Origin: Lentisalinibacter salinarum
GTDB lineage: Bacteria > Pseudomonadota > Gammaproteobacteria > Steroidobacterales > Woeseiaceae
NCBI RefSeq assembly: GCF_040706555.1
Contig: NZ_JAPDRH010000004.1
Coordinates: 415,588-479,587, forward strand
Length of the DNA stretch: 64,000 nucleotides
Direction: 5' to 3'
Below, in pieces: positions 1 to 8,609 of this stretch (positions are counted from its first letter, which is position 1; each line of letters begins with the position of its first letter). Both the position numbers and the translations under genes were made by a program. A model generated the notes under the pieces. The model made no database searches. It was not told where the DNA came from and was given only the letters and a program-made list of their open reading frames with translations.

Positions 1-267
1 TTCGATCTCGACGCCGACGTCGACGACGACGGTATTGGCGCCGAGGTCGGCATGATCTGGGCGGCGACACCAGTGCTCCACCTGCAGGGCCACGTGCGCT
101 ACACGTCGGTCGGCGAGGTCGTTACCAAGGGCTCCGATACCTTCGACTCGGACACCCTGGTCGCCCTGAACGGCCGCTGGTACTTGCGGCCTGACATCGC
201 ATTGATGACTGGCTACGAGTTCGGCAAGATCACCACCTGGAACGTGGGCGTGCGGTTCACGTTCTGA
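1..267 (+). CDS. C-terminal part of an outer-membrane beta-barrel protein (partial)
   Basis: The reading frame is open from the first base of the window and stops at 267, so this is the 3' end of a gene that starts upstream. The 88 visible residues alternate hydrophobic and polar positions, with repeated aromatic residues typical of antiparallel beta strands. The chain ends in FTF, and a terminal Phe is the signal recognised by the BAM assembly machinery. This suggests an outer-membrane barrel of unknown specificity. The first visible residues are Asp-rich (DLDADVDDD), which may be a surface loop. The family cannot be named from this fragment. Confidence 0.7.
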   Translation, partial: FDLDADVDDDGIGAEVGMIWAATPVLHLQGHVRYTSVGEVVTKGSDTFDSDTLVALNGRWYLRPDIALMTGYEFGKITTWNVGVRFTF

Positions 268-322
268 GTTTTTCCAATCCCGCTGCCTCTCCTACTTGAG
301 CGAGCATGGCCGCGAAGCCCCT

Positions 323-634
323 GTCGGAAGCGGTCATATTCCCGCAATCGGCCTTACGCTCGAGGCCGTGGACCCAGGATACAAGCCGTGCGTTTAGGGA
401 GAACATCTTCCGGATAGAGCATGGCACTCCCAGTTGGGTTGTCGTCGTTGTCCAAATATCCAATTAATTATCCCAACGGCATGACATTCCTGCCATGAGC
501 CACATGACTAATTGCCCACATCGCCGAGTAATACAGGTTGCGCCGATGATGGATTGGACGGAAGGGATCGGACTAGCATTGTAAGATCAGCAGCTTACGG
601 ATTCAGTCTATCGGCAAGACGCACCAATGTCGCA
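323..634 (+). repeat. dusA-fragment repeat module, copy 1
   Basis: First of seven related intergenic modules plus one remnant, all on the + strand. The left part (323-470) carries the GTCGGAAGCGGTCAT motif and an AGAACATCTTCC block shared with the modules at 31.7, 43.1 and 53.4 kb. The core (504-562) would translate as MTNCPHRRVIQVAPMMDWTE, matching the N-terminus of tRNA-dihydrouridine synthase A (VAPMMDWTDRHC in the family), and then runs into a stop. The right arm (GACGCACCAATGTCGCAC, about 618-635) is present. The left GTGCGAC arm seen in other copies is missing. No gene product is expected. The 268-793 gap holds nothing else recognisable. Confidence 0.8.
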
Positions 635-793
635 CCTAATTTTCCGGTTGTTCTGCCATGAATTCGGTGTTGCAACGCTTTCCGGCGGCCATTTACCGAC
701 AAGCCCGTACTTCGTTGGAACACAGAATCTGGAGGAGCGGCCCGGAGACCCGATGGCCGAATCCAGGAGGGAAAGCCGCCGGCCGCCAGCGTG

Positions 794-1084
794 CTAAAGG
801 TGCCGCGTAACGTCCATGCGGTAGTGCAAGACACGGACGATGAGAATCGCAGTATCCGTTGTCTGGTAGAACACGATGTGTGAACGGTGCTCGTAGCGGC
901 GCAGGGCAGGCCCGAGCTGCTCGGCGCGTCGGCCGAGTCTCGCATTGGCCGCCAGTTGCTCAAAGCAGGTCCCAAGGTCGTCGCGATAGCGTCGCGCCTG
1001 TTCAATGCCGAATCGCTCGATCGTATATTCGGCGATCGCCTCGAGGTCCATCGCCGCCCGCTTTGAAAAACGGTAGTCAGCCAT
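794..1084 (-). CDS. parE: ParE-family toxin (type II toxin-antitoxin)
   Basis: A 96-residue RelE/ParE-fold protein. The N-terminal RFSKRAAMDLEAIAEYTIERFG and the C-terminal HIVFY...ILIVRVLHYRMDV blocks are typical of the family. ParE toxins usually poison DNA gyrase. That target is family knowledge and is not shown here. The gene overlaps the 3' end of the ParD gene by 8 nt, so the two are translationally coupled with antitoxin first. Length is normal for the family. It follows the first dusA-fragment module, a usual setting for an addiction module on a mobile region. Confidence 0.9.
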   Translation of the reverse strand: MADYRFSKRAAMDLEAIAEYTIERFGIEQARRYRDDLGTCFEQLAANARLGRRAEQLGPALRRYEHRSHIVFYQTTDTAILIVRVLHYRMDVTRHL

Positions 1085-1322
1085 TCGATGCCCGGTATCG
1101 AGACTCCGCCGCGGCCCAGATATCGTCGAGACTGCGGTCGCTCGGGCCGCTGGCGAGGCCTTCGTCGATGGCGGCTTTCAGGGCACTGACCTTTTCCTGC
1201 TCCCGCCGGATCAGGTCGCGCAGATACTCGCTGTCATTGGTGTAATCACCGCTGGCAACCTGCGCCTTGATCCAATCGTCCTGGGCGTCCGTGAGTGTGA
1301 TCGTCTTGCGTACTGTCGCCAT
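1077..1322 (-). CDS. parD: ParD-family antitoxin
   Basis: An 81-residue ribbon-helix-helix antitoxin. The N-terminal VRKTITLTDAQDDWIKAQVASGDYTNDSEYLRDLIRRE supplies the DNA-binding beta strand and two helices (about residues 4-45), and the charged C-terminus should bind the toxin. A GAGGAG ribosome binding site lies 8 nt upstream of the ATG, which fixes the start. ParD proteins normally repress their own promoter with ParE as co-repressor, so the operator is expected just upstream of 1322. The downstream toxin overlaps by 8 nt. Confidence 0.92.
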   Translation of the reverse strand: MATVRKTITLTDAQDDWIKAQVASGDYTNDSEYLRDLIRREQEKVSALKAAIDEGLASGPSDRSLDDIWAAAESRYRASNG

Positions 1323-1631
1323 CTACTAAGACTCCTCTATCGGCGTCATACGATTGATGCAATATAGCATAACGAAAGAGTACGCAGCTGCGTGAGCTGG
1401 ATCGCGCGACGAAGGCCGGCGTGCTGCCTGAACGACTAGGTAGTTTATCTGATGCCCGGTCGAGTTCAGGTCAAAGACTCACTGTAAGTTCAGACGCCGT
1501 GGAGGCAGCTTTACGGGCAAGCAGGCCGGTGTCCAGAAAGCCGGGTTTTACTGGGCGGTCCGAGCTATTGGGGCCAAACCAACCGGCTACGAGCGGACGG
1601 TGAGCGATCTAAAGGCCCCGGGCGGGCCTTC
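1323..1631. other. Intergenic stretch without a recognised gene
   Basis: The stretch holds the upstream region of the ParDE operon, including an AT-richer patch at about 1360-1380. A 60-codon open frame at 1421-1603 has no recognisable homology, no good ribosome binding site and Ser/Arg-rich noise-like composition, so it is not called. No hairpin terminator or repeat was seen. Confidence 0.5.
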
Positions 1632-2303
1632 TCAACCTGCCTGGGCCTGATCCCGGGCTTCACGGAACATCAAGATCGCCTGTAGCGCGAAGCCACCGGT
1701 CATCGCAACGAAGACGCCGAGCGATGCGTCTGCGCTCACGCCGAAAGCGTCGGTGACGAACAGGATCGCGGCGATGGGCATGATCGCCCGGCCACCCCAG
1801 CGGATTAGCCATGTGACGAGCCCTCGCTCGGGCAGCGTAAACGTGAATGCAACCAGCGAGAATGCGGCGAGGTGCAGTTTCATTCCCGAAACGAAGACAT
1901 GCAGCGTGATCCGCTCGCCGGTGATTTCCTGCCCCGCGCCGGCGAGACCGAGCGAGCCCACCATCAGCAGGTTCTCGGATACATCCAGCACCATGGTGGC
2001 GAGAATCGCAAGCCCGCTAGCCCACGCGGCAGGCGGGCAGCGGTCACGAAAACCGATGACCGCGAAACAGACCGCCCCGGCATAGCAGAGTGCGAACAAT
2101 CCATCGAGGAACAGCGCCGTTCGCAATGCCGGGTCGGCAGCCTGCAGAAAGGCGGTGAAGGTTGCCGGGTCCGAGAAGGTCTCCAACGGATCCTGTGCCG
2201 CCGTGCCTGATGACGCGAGGATGACAGCCGTACCCAGAAGCATCAGCGTGAGCGAGAGCACACTGAATACACCTGCAGTGCGAAGTGATTGCGCTACGTT
2301 CAT
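1632..2303 (-). CDS. Multi-pass membrane protein of unknown function
   Basis: The 223-residue protein has about six hydrophobic segments (roughly residues 12-32, 63-82, 92-112, 136-157, 170-186 and 193-212) separated by short loops, so it is an integral inner-membrane protein. No catalytic motif or named domain was recognised. The layout resembles uncharacterised DUF4386-like membrane proteins, but this is only an impression. It stands alone, with 196 bp between its start and the end of the next minus-strand gene. Confidence 0.6.
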   Translation of the reverse strand: MNVAQSLRTAGVFSVLSLTLMLLGTAVILASSGTAAQDPLETFSDPATFTAFLQAADPALRTALFLDGLFALCYAGAVCFAVIGFRDRCPPAAWASGLAILATMVLDVSENLLMVGSLGLAGAGQEITGERITLHVFVSGMKLHLAAFSLVAFTFTLPERGLVTWLIRWGGRAIMPIAAILFVTDAFGVSADASLGVFVAMTGGFALQAILMFREARDQAQAG

Positions 2304-2499
2304 ACTGCGGACTCCGACACTTAGCGATAGGTTAGATCAACCGCCCAGGTAATCCCTGGACTACCAGCGCCGCTGAGATGCCTTACATCGCCGGTTCACG
2401 CTGCTTCCGCGCCGAATCGCCGGCATCGCCCGGCCACTTCCCGACGTAGCCGAGCCACCAAACTCTGAGACGTTCTCCGTCGGGCTAATCATCAAGCGC

Positions 2500-4053
2500 T
2501 TATCTTAAATTCTTGAAGACACGCGGGTCTATTGCCGCAGCGCCAAGCATCCCACCTAGCAGGGCTCCGGCGATGCCTGGCGTCGCAACGTCCTGACCCG
2601 AGAGGAACAACCCCGGCACCGGCGTCCGCGCATTGAGAGCGTCGGAAAGAAGACGGCGCGGTGTGGTTTCGATACCGTAGAAGCCGCCTTGCTCATGACC
2701 CGTGAAAGAGGCAGTAGCGAGTGGCGTGCCGAGCTCACAGTGGACAATTAGCGGTTCGAGCGCCGGGAACTTTGCAGCGAAGAACGCTACGAGCCTCGCT
2801 TCGACGTGCTGCTTGAGCGAACGCCACTCGTCTGCGCGTGTTTCGGTTCCGCCCTCGGCAAACTCAACCACATCGGACCATTCAGCCCAGACGAACGCCT
2901 CACCCGTATGTCGGTTCGAAGGCCCTGGATTGTGCATGGGATCCTTGAGCGACGGAAACGAGATGAACATCCACGGAATCGGCTCGTCGTCAGTCGGTGA
3001 CCAGATGACGTCGTTGGTATTCCAGCTCTCGTAGAACCAGTGGTTTGCTCGCGTTGCGCCATGTCGGGCGATATCACCCTCGAAGCCGATGAAGATCTCG
3101 AAGTGACACATCGAGGGTTTGAATGTGGCTATCTCCCGGGCCCACTCCTGCTGACGAACATCCTCCGACAGCAAATGCCGAATGGTCACGTGGGCTCCGA
3201 CAGCCGAGACGATGACCGGCGCCCGGAACTCTTCACCGGAGCTCGTGCGCACACCGACGGCTTTGCCGTCCTCGATCACGATGGCGCTGACCGGTGTGCC
3301 GGCGCGGGCGCTGCCGCCGGCTGCCTCGATCACCGGGACCAGACCCGCGGCGATCGCCGAGGCGCCGCCAAGGGGATAGGCGGCCCCTTCGAGGTAGTGG
3401 CCCATGATCAGTGCGTGCACAGCAAAGCTCGCCTCCGTCGGTTTGCCACCATAGGTGCCCCATTGTGCCGATAACACAGCGGCCAGCCGCGGATCGGATA
3501 CGATTTCCTCGATCACCTCGTGAGTGGTGCGGCCACACCACCGCTCGAGCTTTCTCCTGTTCCACCAGCTATGGGCCGCGCGGAAGGGTTCGGGGAGTGC
3601 CCGCTCGGTGCTAACCGCCCGCATGGCGTCCTCGGCAGCGGCCAATGCTTCGAAATACGCGTCGATCTCCTCGGCGTGGCCGGGGAATCGATCCTTGAGT
3701 TCCATCTTGTATGCGTCGGCGGGGCGTCCGACAGAGATGTCCAGTCCATCCGGAAAGTGCAGCACGTCATAGACCGTGCCGACCGAACGGAACTCGATGG
3801 TCCTGCCGCTGAGCCAGTCGAGAATTCGCCCGGCGAACTGATCGTGGCCGAACAATCCGCAGTAGTGGAGACCGACGTCCCAGGTGAATCCGTCCCGGGA
3901 GAATGTGTGTGTGAGCCCGCCGATCGTCTGCGCCTGCTCCAACAGCAATACTCTGTGACCCAGGCGCGAAAGGGCGGCTGCCGTCGTCATGCCGCCCATG
4001 CCAGAGCCTATGACGATGACATCGAATCCATTGTCGTTTGTCTGCTTCTTCAT
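2500..4053 (-). CDS. FAD-dependent oxidoreductase, retinol saturase / phytoene desaturase-like
   Basis: The 517-residue protein begins with a dinucleotide-binding strand-turn-helix (GSGMGG at about residues 16-21, followed by LLLEQ) and the GGLTHTFSRDGFTWDVGLHY motif of the CrtI/RetSat flavoprotein family. The C-terminal LFLSGQDVATPGIAGALLGGMLGA closes the FAD site, as in this family. The substrate is probably a polyene or other hydrophobic molecule, but it cannot be read from the sequence. A GGGAGG site 8 nt before the ATG at 4053 decides the start, although the frame is open further upstream. An MBL-fold hydrolase gene ends 16 nt upstream and is probably co-transcribed. Confidence 0.85.
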   Translation of the reverse strand: MKKQTNDNGFDVIVIGSGMGGMTTAAALSRLGHRVLLLEQAQTIGGLTHTFSRDGFTWDVGLHYCGLFGHDQFAGRILDWLSGRTIEFRSVGTVYDVLHFPDGLDISVGRPADAYKMELKDRFPGHAEEIDAYFEALAAAEDAMRAVSTERALPEPFRAAHSWWNRRKLERWCGRTTHEVIEEIVSDPRLAAVLSAQWGTYGGKPTEASFAVHALIMGHYLEGAAYPLGGASAIAAGLVPVIEAAGGSARAGTPVSAIVIEDGKAVGVRTSSGEEFRAPVIVSAVGAHVTIRHLLSEDVRQQEWAREIATFKPSMCHFEIFIGFEGDIARHGATRANHWFYESWNTNDVIWSPTDDEPIPWMFISFPSLKDPMHNPGPSNRHTGEAFVWAEWSDVVEFAEGGTETRADEWRSLKQHVEARLVAFFAAKFPALEPLIVHCELGTPLATASFTGHEQGGFYGIETTPRRLLSDALNARTPVPGLFLSGQDVATPGIAGALLGGMLGAAAIDPRVFKNLR

Positions 4054-4069
4054 ACCATTGCCTCCCGAT

Positions 4070-4888
4070 CTACACGGTGGCAACGTCACCAGCTCCGAGA
4101 ATCCTGCATTTCTTCCCGAGCGCCTCTACCTCGCGTTTGAACCTCGCGTCATCCGCGACCCCGAACTTCCTCTTCCAAAGAAACGGAACATTGTAGTGAC
4201 AGGGAATGACCAGTTCCGGATCGATAAGCTCGACCGCCTGGATTGCGTCATCGACATCCATCGTCCAGGTATTCTGGCCGAATCCTCCGATCGGGAGCAT
4301 GAGTACAGTCGGTCTCAGACCCTCCCAATCGGTCAGAAGCAGCGAGTCACCGAGATTCAGTACCGATTTCTTCCCGATAGTGACCAGGAAAGCCATCGAA
4401 CCGATGCCAACACGTTCGTCCGGGCCGGGCGCCTGCCTGTATGTGAATCCAAGCAGCGGCACCGCAATAGGCCCATGCACGGATCGAACGGCCTCAAAAG
4501 TGACGCCATCAAGCTTAATAGACTCACCGACATGGAGCGGGTGCAGGTTGTCGTATGGAACCCAGGATGTGAGCCCCCGACCACGCGGATCGACAACGAG
4601 CGTTTCTCCATTCTGCATCCTCGTCAGTCCGATACCGCACACGACATGAGCGCCCGACGCAGCGGCGATGCGGTCCGACTGCCAGTGATGGTCGGGATCG
4701 CCGTGCGTGATTACGATATGAGTAACCGTGGACCACAGTTCTTTCGGGATCAGACTACGGAGGGCGAAGATCCAGAGGTTCTGACCAGGATCGATTACGA
4801 TTCTTGCGCCGCCCGCTTCGACGAGAAATGCGTTGTACAAGTAATGGGTGATCTTCACTGACACTACTCCATCTCCAGTCTCGGCCAT
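4070..4888 (-). CDS. MBL-fold metal-dependent hydrolase (UlaG-like)
   Basis: The 272-residue single-domain metallo-beta-lactamase-fold protein carries the metal-ligand motif THGDPDHHW (residues 61-69), then VHG near 119, NLGDS near 178 and PCHYN near 237. The usual HxHxDH motif reads H-G-D-P-D-H here, with Asp in place of the second His, so the metal site may be altered. Substrate is unknown. The start is ambiguous: ATG at 4888 has weak Shine-Dalgarno, while a GTG at 4858 follows GGAG closely. It lies upstream of the FAD oxidoreductase gene on the same strand. Confidence 0.82.
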   Translation of the reverse strand: MAETGDGVVSVKITHYLYNAFLVEAGGARIVIDPGQNLWIFALRSLIPKELWSTVTHIVITHGDPDHHWQSDRIAAASGAHVVCGIGLTRMQNGETLVVDPRGRGLTSWVPYDNLHPLHVGESIKLDGVTFEAVRSVHGPIAVPLLGFTYRQAPGPDERVGIGSMAFLVTIGKKSVLNLGDSLLLTDWEGLRPTVLMLPIGGFGQNTWTMDVDDAIQAVELIDPELVIPCHYNVPFLWKRKFGVADDARFKREVEALGKKCRILGAGDVATV

Positions 4889-4994
4889 TGCTGGAATCCG
4901 TCAATTATGGGTTGTACTGACGGCGGCTAACCGGAAGACGGCGTGCCTTCGAACCCGGTTGCGGTACCCTCGACCGTGGTGGGAGGAGTCGAGG

Positions 4995-5942
4995 ATGTGT
5001 TCGGGACCCGGCGTCGAAATGCGAGATCTACAGATGAATGAGTGCCTGGCAATCCTACTAGCCGCATACCCACTCGTCCTTTCGGCGATCGCGATCTATT
5101 GGCAGCTTTCTGGTCGATACCGAAGCCGATCTGCTTGGGCTATTCGGACAATGGCGGCGTCGAGCATCACGGTCTTTGCTTATCTTGCGGCGCCGTGGGC
5201 ATTTACCAGCTACTATCTTCGATTCATATTGCTCGGCATCTTTGCTGCCGTCTGCTGTTACTCGTACTGGAGGACCACGCGTAGACTCCTCCTTGTCCAT
5301 GCGAGCAACATCAGCAGCCGCGCTCCCTCGGTGATCTTGCTCTTGCTGTTTGTCGGGCTGAACCTGTCAGCCGTCAGTCCACATTACTATCGCGCGGAGT
5401 CGCTTGGCGTGTCATTCCCGCTCGCGAGCGGTAGCTTTTACGTGCTGCAGGGTGGTCAGAGCTTCGCGACAAATCCGTTTCATGTCCTTGCAGACAGCAG
5501 TCACGCGCTGGATATTGTCAAGCTCAACGCCTTCGGAAACCGCGCCAACGGCATCGCGCCGCGAGAATTAACCGACTATATGATCTTTGGTGAACAGCTT
5601 CGTAGCCCTTGTGCGGGAAGTATCCGGAACATGCGAGATGGTCTGCCGGACAATCGCCCTGGTGAGCCGGATGTAGGACGTCCGGAAGGAAATTACATCG
5701 TCCTGTCTTGCTCGGGCATCGACGTGCTGCTCGCGCACCTGCGACGGGACAGTATCCGGGTCAGAGCTGGTCAAAGAGTCGCCCAGGGAGAGCTTCTGGC
5801 CAAGGTGGGCAGTTCCGGAAACTCAATGGAGCCCCACCTGCATATCGAGGCGAAGAGGAACAGCAAAGGAATCGGTCTCGTGTTTGATGAGCGAGTGTTG
5901 TCGACCAACAGCCTCGTGAGGGATGATCGTGTATATCCATGA
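4995..5942 (+). CDS. Membrane-anchored M23 (LytM-type) peptidase domain protein
   Basis: The 315-residue protein has about four N-terminal transmembrane helices (residues 15-130) followed by a periplasmic M23-like domain. The zinc motifs are visible as H170-x-x-D173 (SHALD) and H281-L-H283 (EPHLHIEAK), and SSGNSMEPHLH is the usual M23 context. Peptidoglycan endopeptidase activity is inferred from the family. The domain may instead be regulatory. The ATG at 4995 is chosen because GGGAGGA precedes it by 8 nt. In-frame ATGs at 5019 and 5034 are alternatives. The upstream frame overlaps the divergent MBL gene and is unlikely to be coding. Confidence 0.78.
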   Translation: MCSGPGVEMRDLQMNECLAILLAAYPLVLSAIAIYWQLSGRYRSRSAWAIRTMAASSITVFAYLAAPWAFTSYYLRFILLGIFAAVCCYSYWRTTRRLLLVHASNISSRAPSVILLLLFVGLNLSAVSPHYYRAESLGVSFPLASGSFYVLQGGQSFATNPFHVLADSSHALDIVKLNAFGNRANGIAPRELTDYMIFGEQLRSPCAGSIRNMRDGLPDNRPGEPDVGRPEGNYIVLSCSGIDVLLAHLRRDSIRVRAGQRVAQGELLAKVGSSGNSMEPHLHIEAKRNSKGIGLVFDERVLSTNSLVRDDRVYP

Positions 5943-5989
5943 GATATCCTACTTCTCCAAGAGTCGAGGGGCGCGTCCGGATAATTTTC

Positions 5990-6027
5990 ACGCCAGAATA
6001 GCCACATGAATAATTGCTCACATCTCA
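5990..6027 (+). repeat. Remnant of dusA-fragment repeat (short copy)
   Basis: A short piece with CGCCAGAATAGCCACATGAA and the following TAATTGC, identical in layout to the region around the dusA start in the larger modules (ATG at 6006), loses similarity after about 6026. It is a truncated eighth copy in the same orientation as the others, located between two convergent genes. Confidence 0.65.
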
Positions 6028-6198
6028 CGACGGGATGCCCGCCTGTTTCAAAGCCGGAGACGACAAGGCTCCCGTCGGGAGTTGAAAGTCGTCCGGCAAC
6101 CCGCAATGCGCCGTCTACCGGGAGTCGACGCCGAGCAGGATTGTGCATTGTGCAGATATAGTGCCTGCATTGATGCGAATGCCTCGTGCGACCTTGAG

Positions 6199-7275
6199 TT
6201 ATCGGCTCGGTTGGGCAGCGCGGAGAGAAAAGTCGCCACCGAACCGACGCCGGTACTGCGCCGGCGTTACGCCCACCAGCCGAACGAACAGACGGCGGAA
6301 GGAAGCCGGATCACTGTAGCCGACCGCGTCGGCGATGTCCTCGGCCGGGCGATCCGTACGCTCCAGCAGTTCCTTGGCGTACTCCACTCGCAGCTGTTGC
6401 AGATAACGCAGCGGCGTGACGCCGGCCGCGGCGCGGAAGCGACGCTCGAAGGTGCGCTGGGCCAGCCCGCTCGTCTCGCGGCTGCGGGCCAGGACGTCGC
6501 ACTCCGTGAGATGTTCACCGATGAACTTCTGTGCGGCGCGCACGATGGAATCGGCGTGCTGCAGCCGTTCCTCGAGACAGGCATAGGGCAACTGGCTCTC
6601 CCGTGACCAGTCCACCAGATAGAGTTTCGACGAAGCGACGGCCGCCTCCTGGCCCAGCAGGCGCGCAATAAGATAGAGGACGAGTTCCGTCCAGAGCGAG
6701 CCGCCGCCGGCCGTCACCAGCCGGTGGCCCTCGCCGCTCGGGACCAGCGCGCGCTCGGGTTGCACGCGGATTCCGGGGTAGCGGCGCCTGAGCTCCCCGG
6801 CGTAGGCCCAGTGCGAGGTGGCGACCTGGCCGTCGAGCAGGCCGGCGGCAGCGGGGACTGCCACGCCTGAACATGCAGCCGCGATCACCGCTCCCGCGGC
6901 GTATTGTTGCCGGAGCCATTCCAGCACCGAGTCGTCGTGGGGCGGCATATCGCCGGTCGGCTCGCCCAGCGATGGGACGAAGACCGCGTCGAAGTTGTCG
7001 GCCTCGTGCACGGCGGCAGCCGGATGGATCAGAACGCCGTGCCAGCCGGTCACGGGCTTGCGGCCCGCCGCGACAATGACCGTCTCCAGGCCCGGGGCGC
7101 CGTCCATACCCCCGCCGCCGAGGCGCACGCCCGCGGTGCTGAAGATGTCCAGCGCGCCGAACAGCGCGCTCGCGTGCGCGGAGGGTACCGCGAGCAGGGC
7201 CACTCTGGGCTTGCCGACCGGATTTCGACTCTCTGTGGCGCGATCGGCCCGATTCTGTTCGTATCGCCTCTTCAC
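6199..7275 (-). CDS. GlxA/FtrA-type regulator: DJ-1/PfpI-like sensor plus AraC DNA-binding domain
   Basis: In the 358-residue protein, residues about 25-195 form a class-I glutamine amidotransferase-like domain with the nucleophile-elbow motif AACSGVAVPAAAGLL, and about 235-340 carry two AraC helix-turn-helix motifs ending in GYSDPASFRRLFVRLVGVTPAQYRRRF. Such proteins are cytosolic transcription regulators that respond to small metabolites. It is divergent from the mddA-like operon with 54 bp between the two starts, so that operon is its likely target (inference from position). Confidence 0.9.
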   Translation of the reverse strand: MKRRYEQNRADRATESRNPVGKPRVALLAVPSAHASALFGALDIFSTAGVRLGGGGMDGAPGLETVIVAAGRKPVTGWHGVLIHPAAAVHEADNFDAVFVPSLGEPTGDMPPHDDSVLEWLRQQYAAGAVIAAACSGVAVPAAAGLLDGQVATSHWAYAGELRRRYPGIRVQPERALVPSGEGHRLVTAGGGSLWTELVLYLIARLLGQEAAVASSKLYLVDWSRESQLPYACLEERLQHADSIVRAAQKFIGEHLTECDVLARSRETSGLAQRTFERRFRAAAGVTPLRYLQQLRVEYAKELLERTDRPAEDIADAVGYSDPASFRRLFVRLVGVTPAQYRRRFGGDFSLRAAQPSR

Positions 7276-7329
7276 GCTTCGCCCCCGCTGCGGAGAATGG
7301 CGGCCAGCTTCCCTAATTCGGAAAGGATC

Positions 7330-8118
7330 ATGCTGGCAAGGACGGGAATTTTACTATACGGCGCGGTTGCCTACCTTTTGGCGCTCGCGAACATCGCCTA
7401 CCTGATCGGCTTCATTGCGGACCGGGGCGTGCCGAAGGGCATCAACGACGGACCTGAGGGTCCGCTCTGGCTCGCGCTCGGGGTGGACGCCGGGCTGATC
7501 GCCCTGTTCGGGCTCCATCACTCGATTACTGCGCGGCGTCGCTTCAAGGCATGGTGGACGCGGATCGTGCCGCCGTCGATGGAACGGGCGACCTACCTCT
7601 ATATGACGGCGGTCACTACGGCGTTGCTCGTCCTGTTCTGGCGGCCGATTCCGGTAACGCTCTGGGAGGTGGAAGGCGGCGTCGCCGGCGCCGCGATCGC
7701 GGCTGCCTATCTCGGCGTCTTCGGGATGATGTTCCTGGCCACCTTCCATTTCGGCCACCTCGAGTTCTTCGGGCTGCGCCAGGCCTACGACCGTTTCCAA
7801 GGCCGCGTTGGCCGTGGCACCGGGTTCGCGGCACGCTGGCTGTACGCCGTCGTGCGCCATCCCATCGGTCTCGGCTGGATGGTCGCGCCTTGGCTCACGC
7901 CGCACATGACAGCGGGTCAACTCGTCTTCGCGCTCGGGACGGCGTCCTACGTGCTGGCGGCCACGCCGCACGAGGAGGCCGACCTCGTGGCCGAGCTGGG
8001 CGACGACTATCGCCGCTACCGCCAGCGCGTGCCGGCCTTCGTTCCTGGGCGCGTTCCTGCCGCAGGCCGGTCCGCCACCGACGATATTTCCAGTCAACCT
8101 CAGGAGATCAACGGATGA
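7330..8118 (+). CDS. mddA: MddA-like methanethiol S-methyltransferase (NnrU/isoprenylcysteine methyltransferase fold)
   Basis: The 262-residue integral membrane protein has five to six transmembrane segments. The block GLHHSITARRRFKAWWTRIVPPSMERATY and the C-terminal VVRHPIGLGWMVAPWLTPHMT with HEEADL and YRRYRQRVPAFVP are hallmarks of the methanethiol S-methyltransferase group of the NnrU/ICMT superfamily. MddA proteins make dimethyl sulfide from methanethiol using S-adenosylmethionine. The assignment here rests on sequence pattern only. ATG at 7330 after GAAAGGAT is preferred, and ATG at 7297 is possible. The stop overlaps the next start as ATGA, indicating translational coupling. Confidence 0.82.
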   Translation: MLARTGILLYGAVAYLLALANIAYLIGFIADRGVPKGINDGPEGPLWLALGVDAGLIALFGLHHSITARRRFKAWWTRIVPPSMERATYLYMTAVTTALLVLFWRPIPVTLWEVEGGVAGAAIAAAYLGVFGMMFLATFHFGHLEFFGLRQAYDRFQGRVGRGTGFAARWLYAVVRHPIGLGWMVAPWLTPHMTAGQLVFALGTASYVLAATPHEEADLVAELGDDYRRYRQRVPAFVPGRVPAAGRSATDDISSQPQEING

Positions 8119-8609
8119 ACATCAAGCCTCCCAACCGAATCGCACGCAGCTACATCCAGCGCCTCGTTGCGCCGCCCTCCGAGGTCTTCCCGCTGCTCTG
8201 TCCCGTACGCGAGGCGGACTGGATCGAGGGCTGGGCGCCGCGGCAGGTGCTGAGCGAGAGCGGCCTGGCCGAGCCGAACTGCGTCTTCACGACTGCCGAA
8301 GGGGATAGCGAGGCCGTCTGGGTGATCACCCGTCATGATCCTGGAGTCTGCGCCGTTGAGATGGTTCGGGTTGCGCCCGGGGTGACGGTCTGCCGGCTCA
8401 CCATCGAAGTGGTCCCCCACGGCGATGGCTCGGCCGCGACGGTGACCTACCGGCACACGAGCCTAGGGCCGGCCGGGGACCAACTCGTCGGCTCGTTCAC
8501 CGAAGATTACTACCGCGGGTTCATGGAGGAATGGGAGAGGCGGCTGAACCACTATCTGAGTACCGGACGCATGCTCGTTTCGGCGGAGACGTCGGGAGCG
8601 GCGTCGTGA
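8115..8609 (+). CDS. SRPBCC (START-like) family protein
   Basis: A 164-residue protein with the pattern of the SRPBCC/polyketide cyclase fold: N-terminal VAPPSEVFPLLCPVREADWIEGW and a C-terminal amphipathic helix (YYRGFMEEWERRLNHYLSTG). These small helix-grip proteins bind hydrophobic ligands. The ligand is unknown. The start overlaps the mddA-like stop (ATGA) and the 3' end overlaps the next GTG start, so it is the middle gene of a tightly coupled three-gene operon. A role beside the methyltransferase is inference. Confidence 0.8.
   Translation: MNIKPPNRIARSYIQRLVAPPSEVFPLLCPVREADWIEGWAPRQVLSESGLAEPNCVFTTAEGDSEAVWVITRHDPGVCAVEMVRVAPGVTVCRLTIEVVPHGDGSAATVTYRHTSLGPAGDQLVGSFTEDYYRGFMEEWERRLNHYLSTGRMLVSAETSGAAS

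Noticed and set aside
1421..1603. 60-codon open frame
   Set aside because: No ribosome binding site, no recognised domain and low-complexity Ser/Arg composition.
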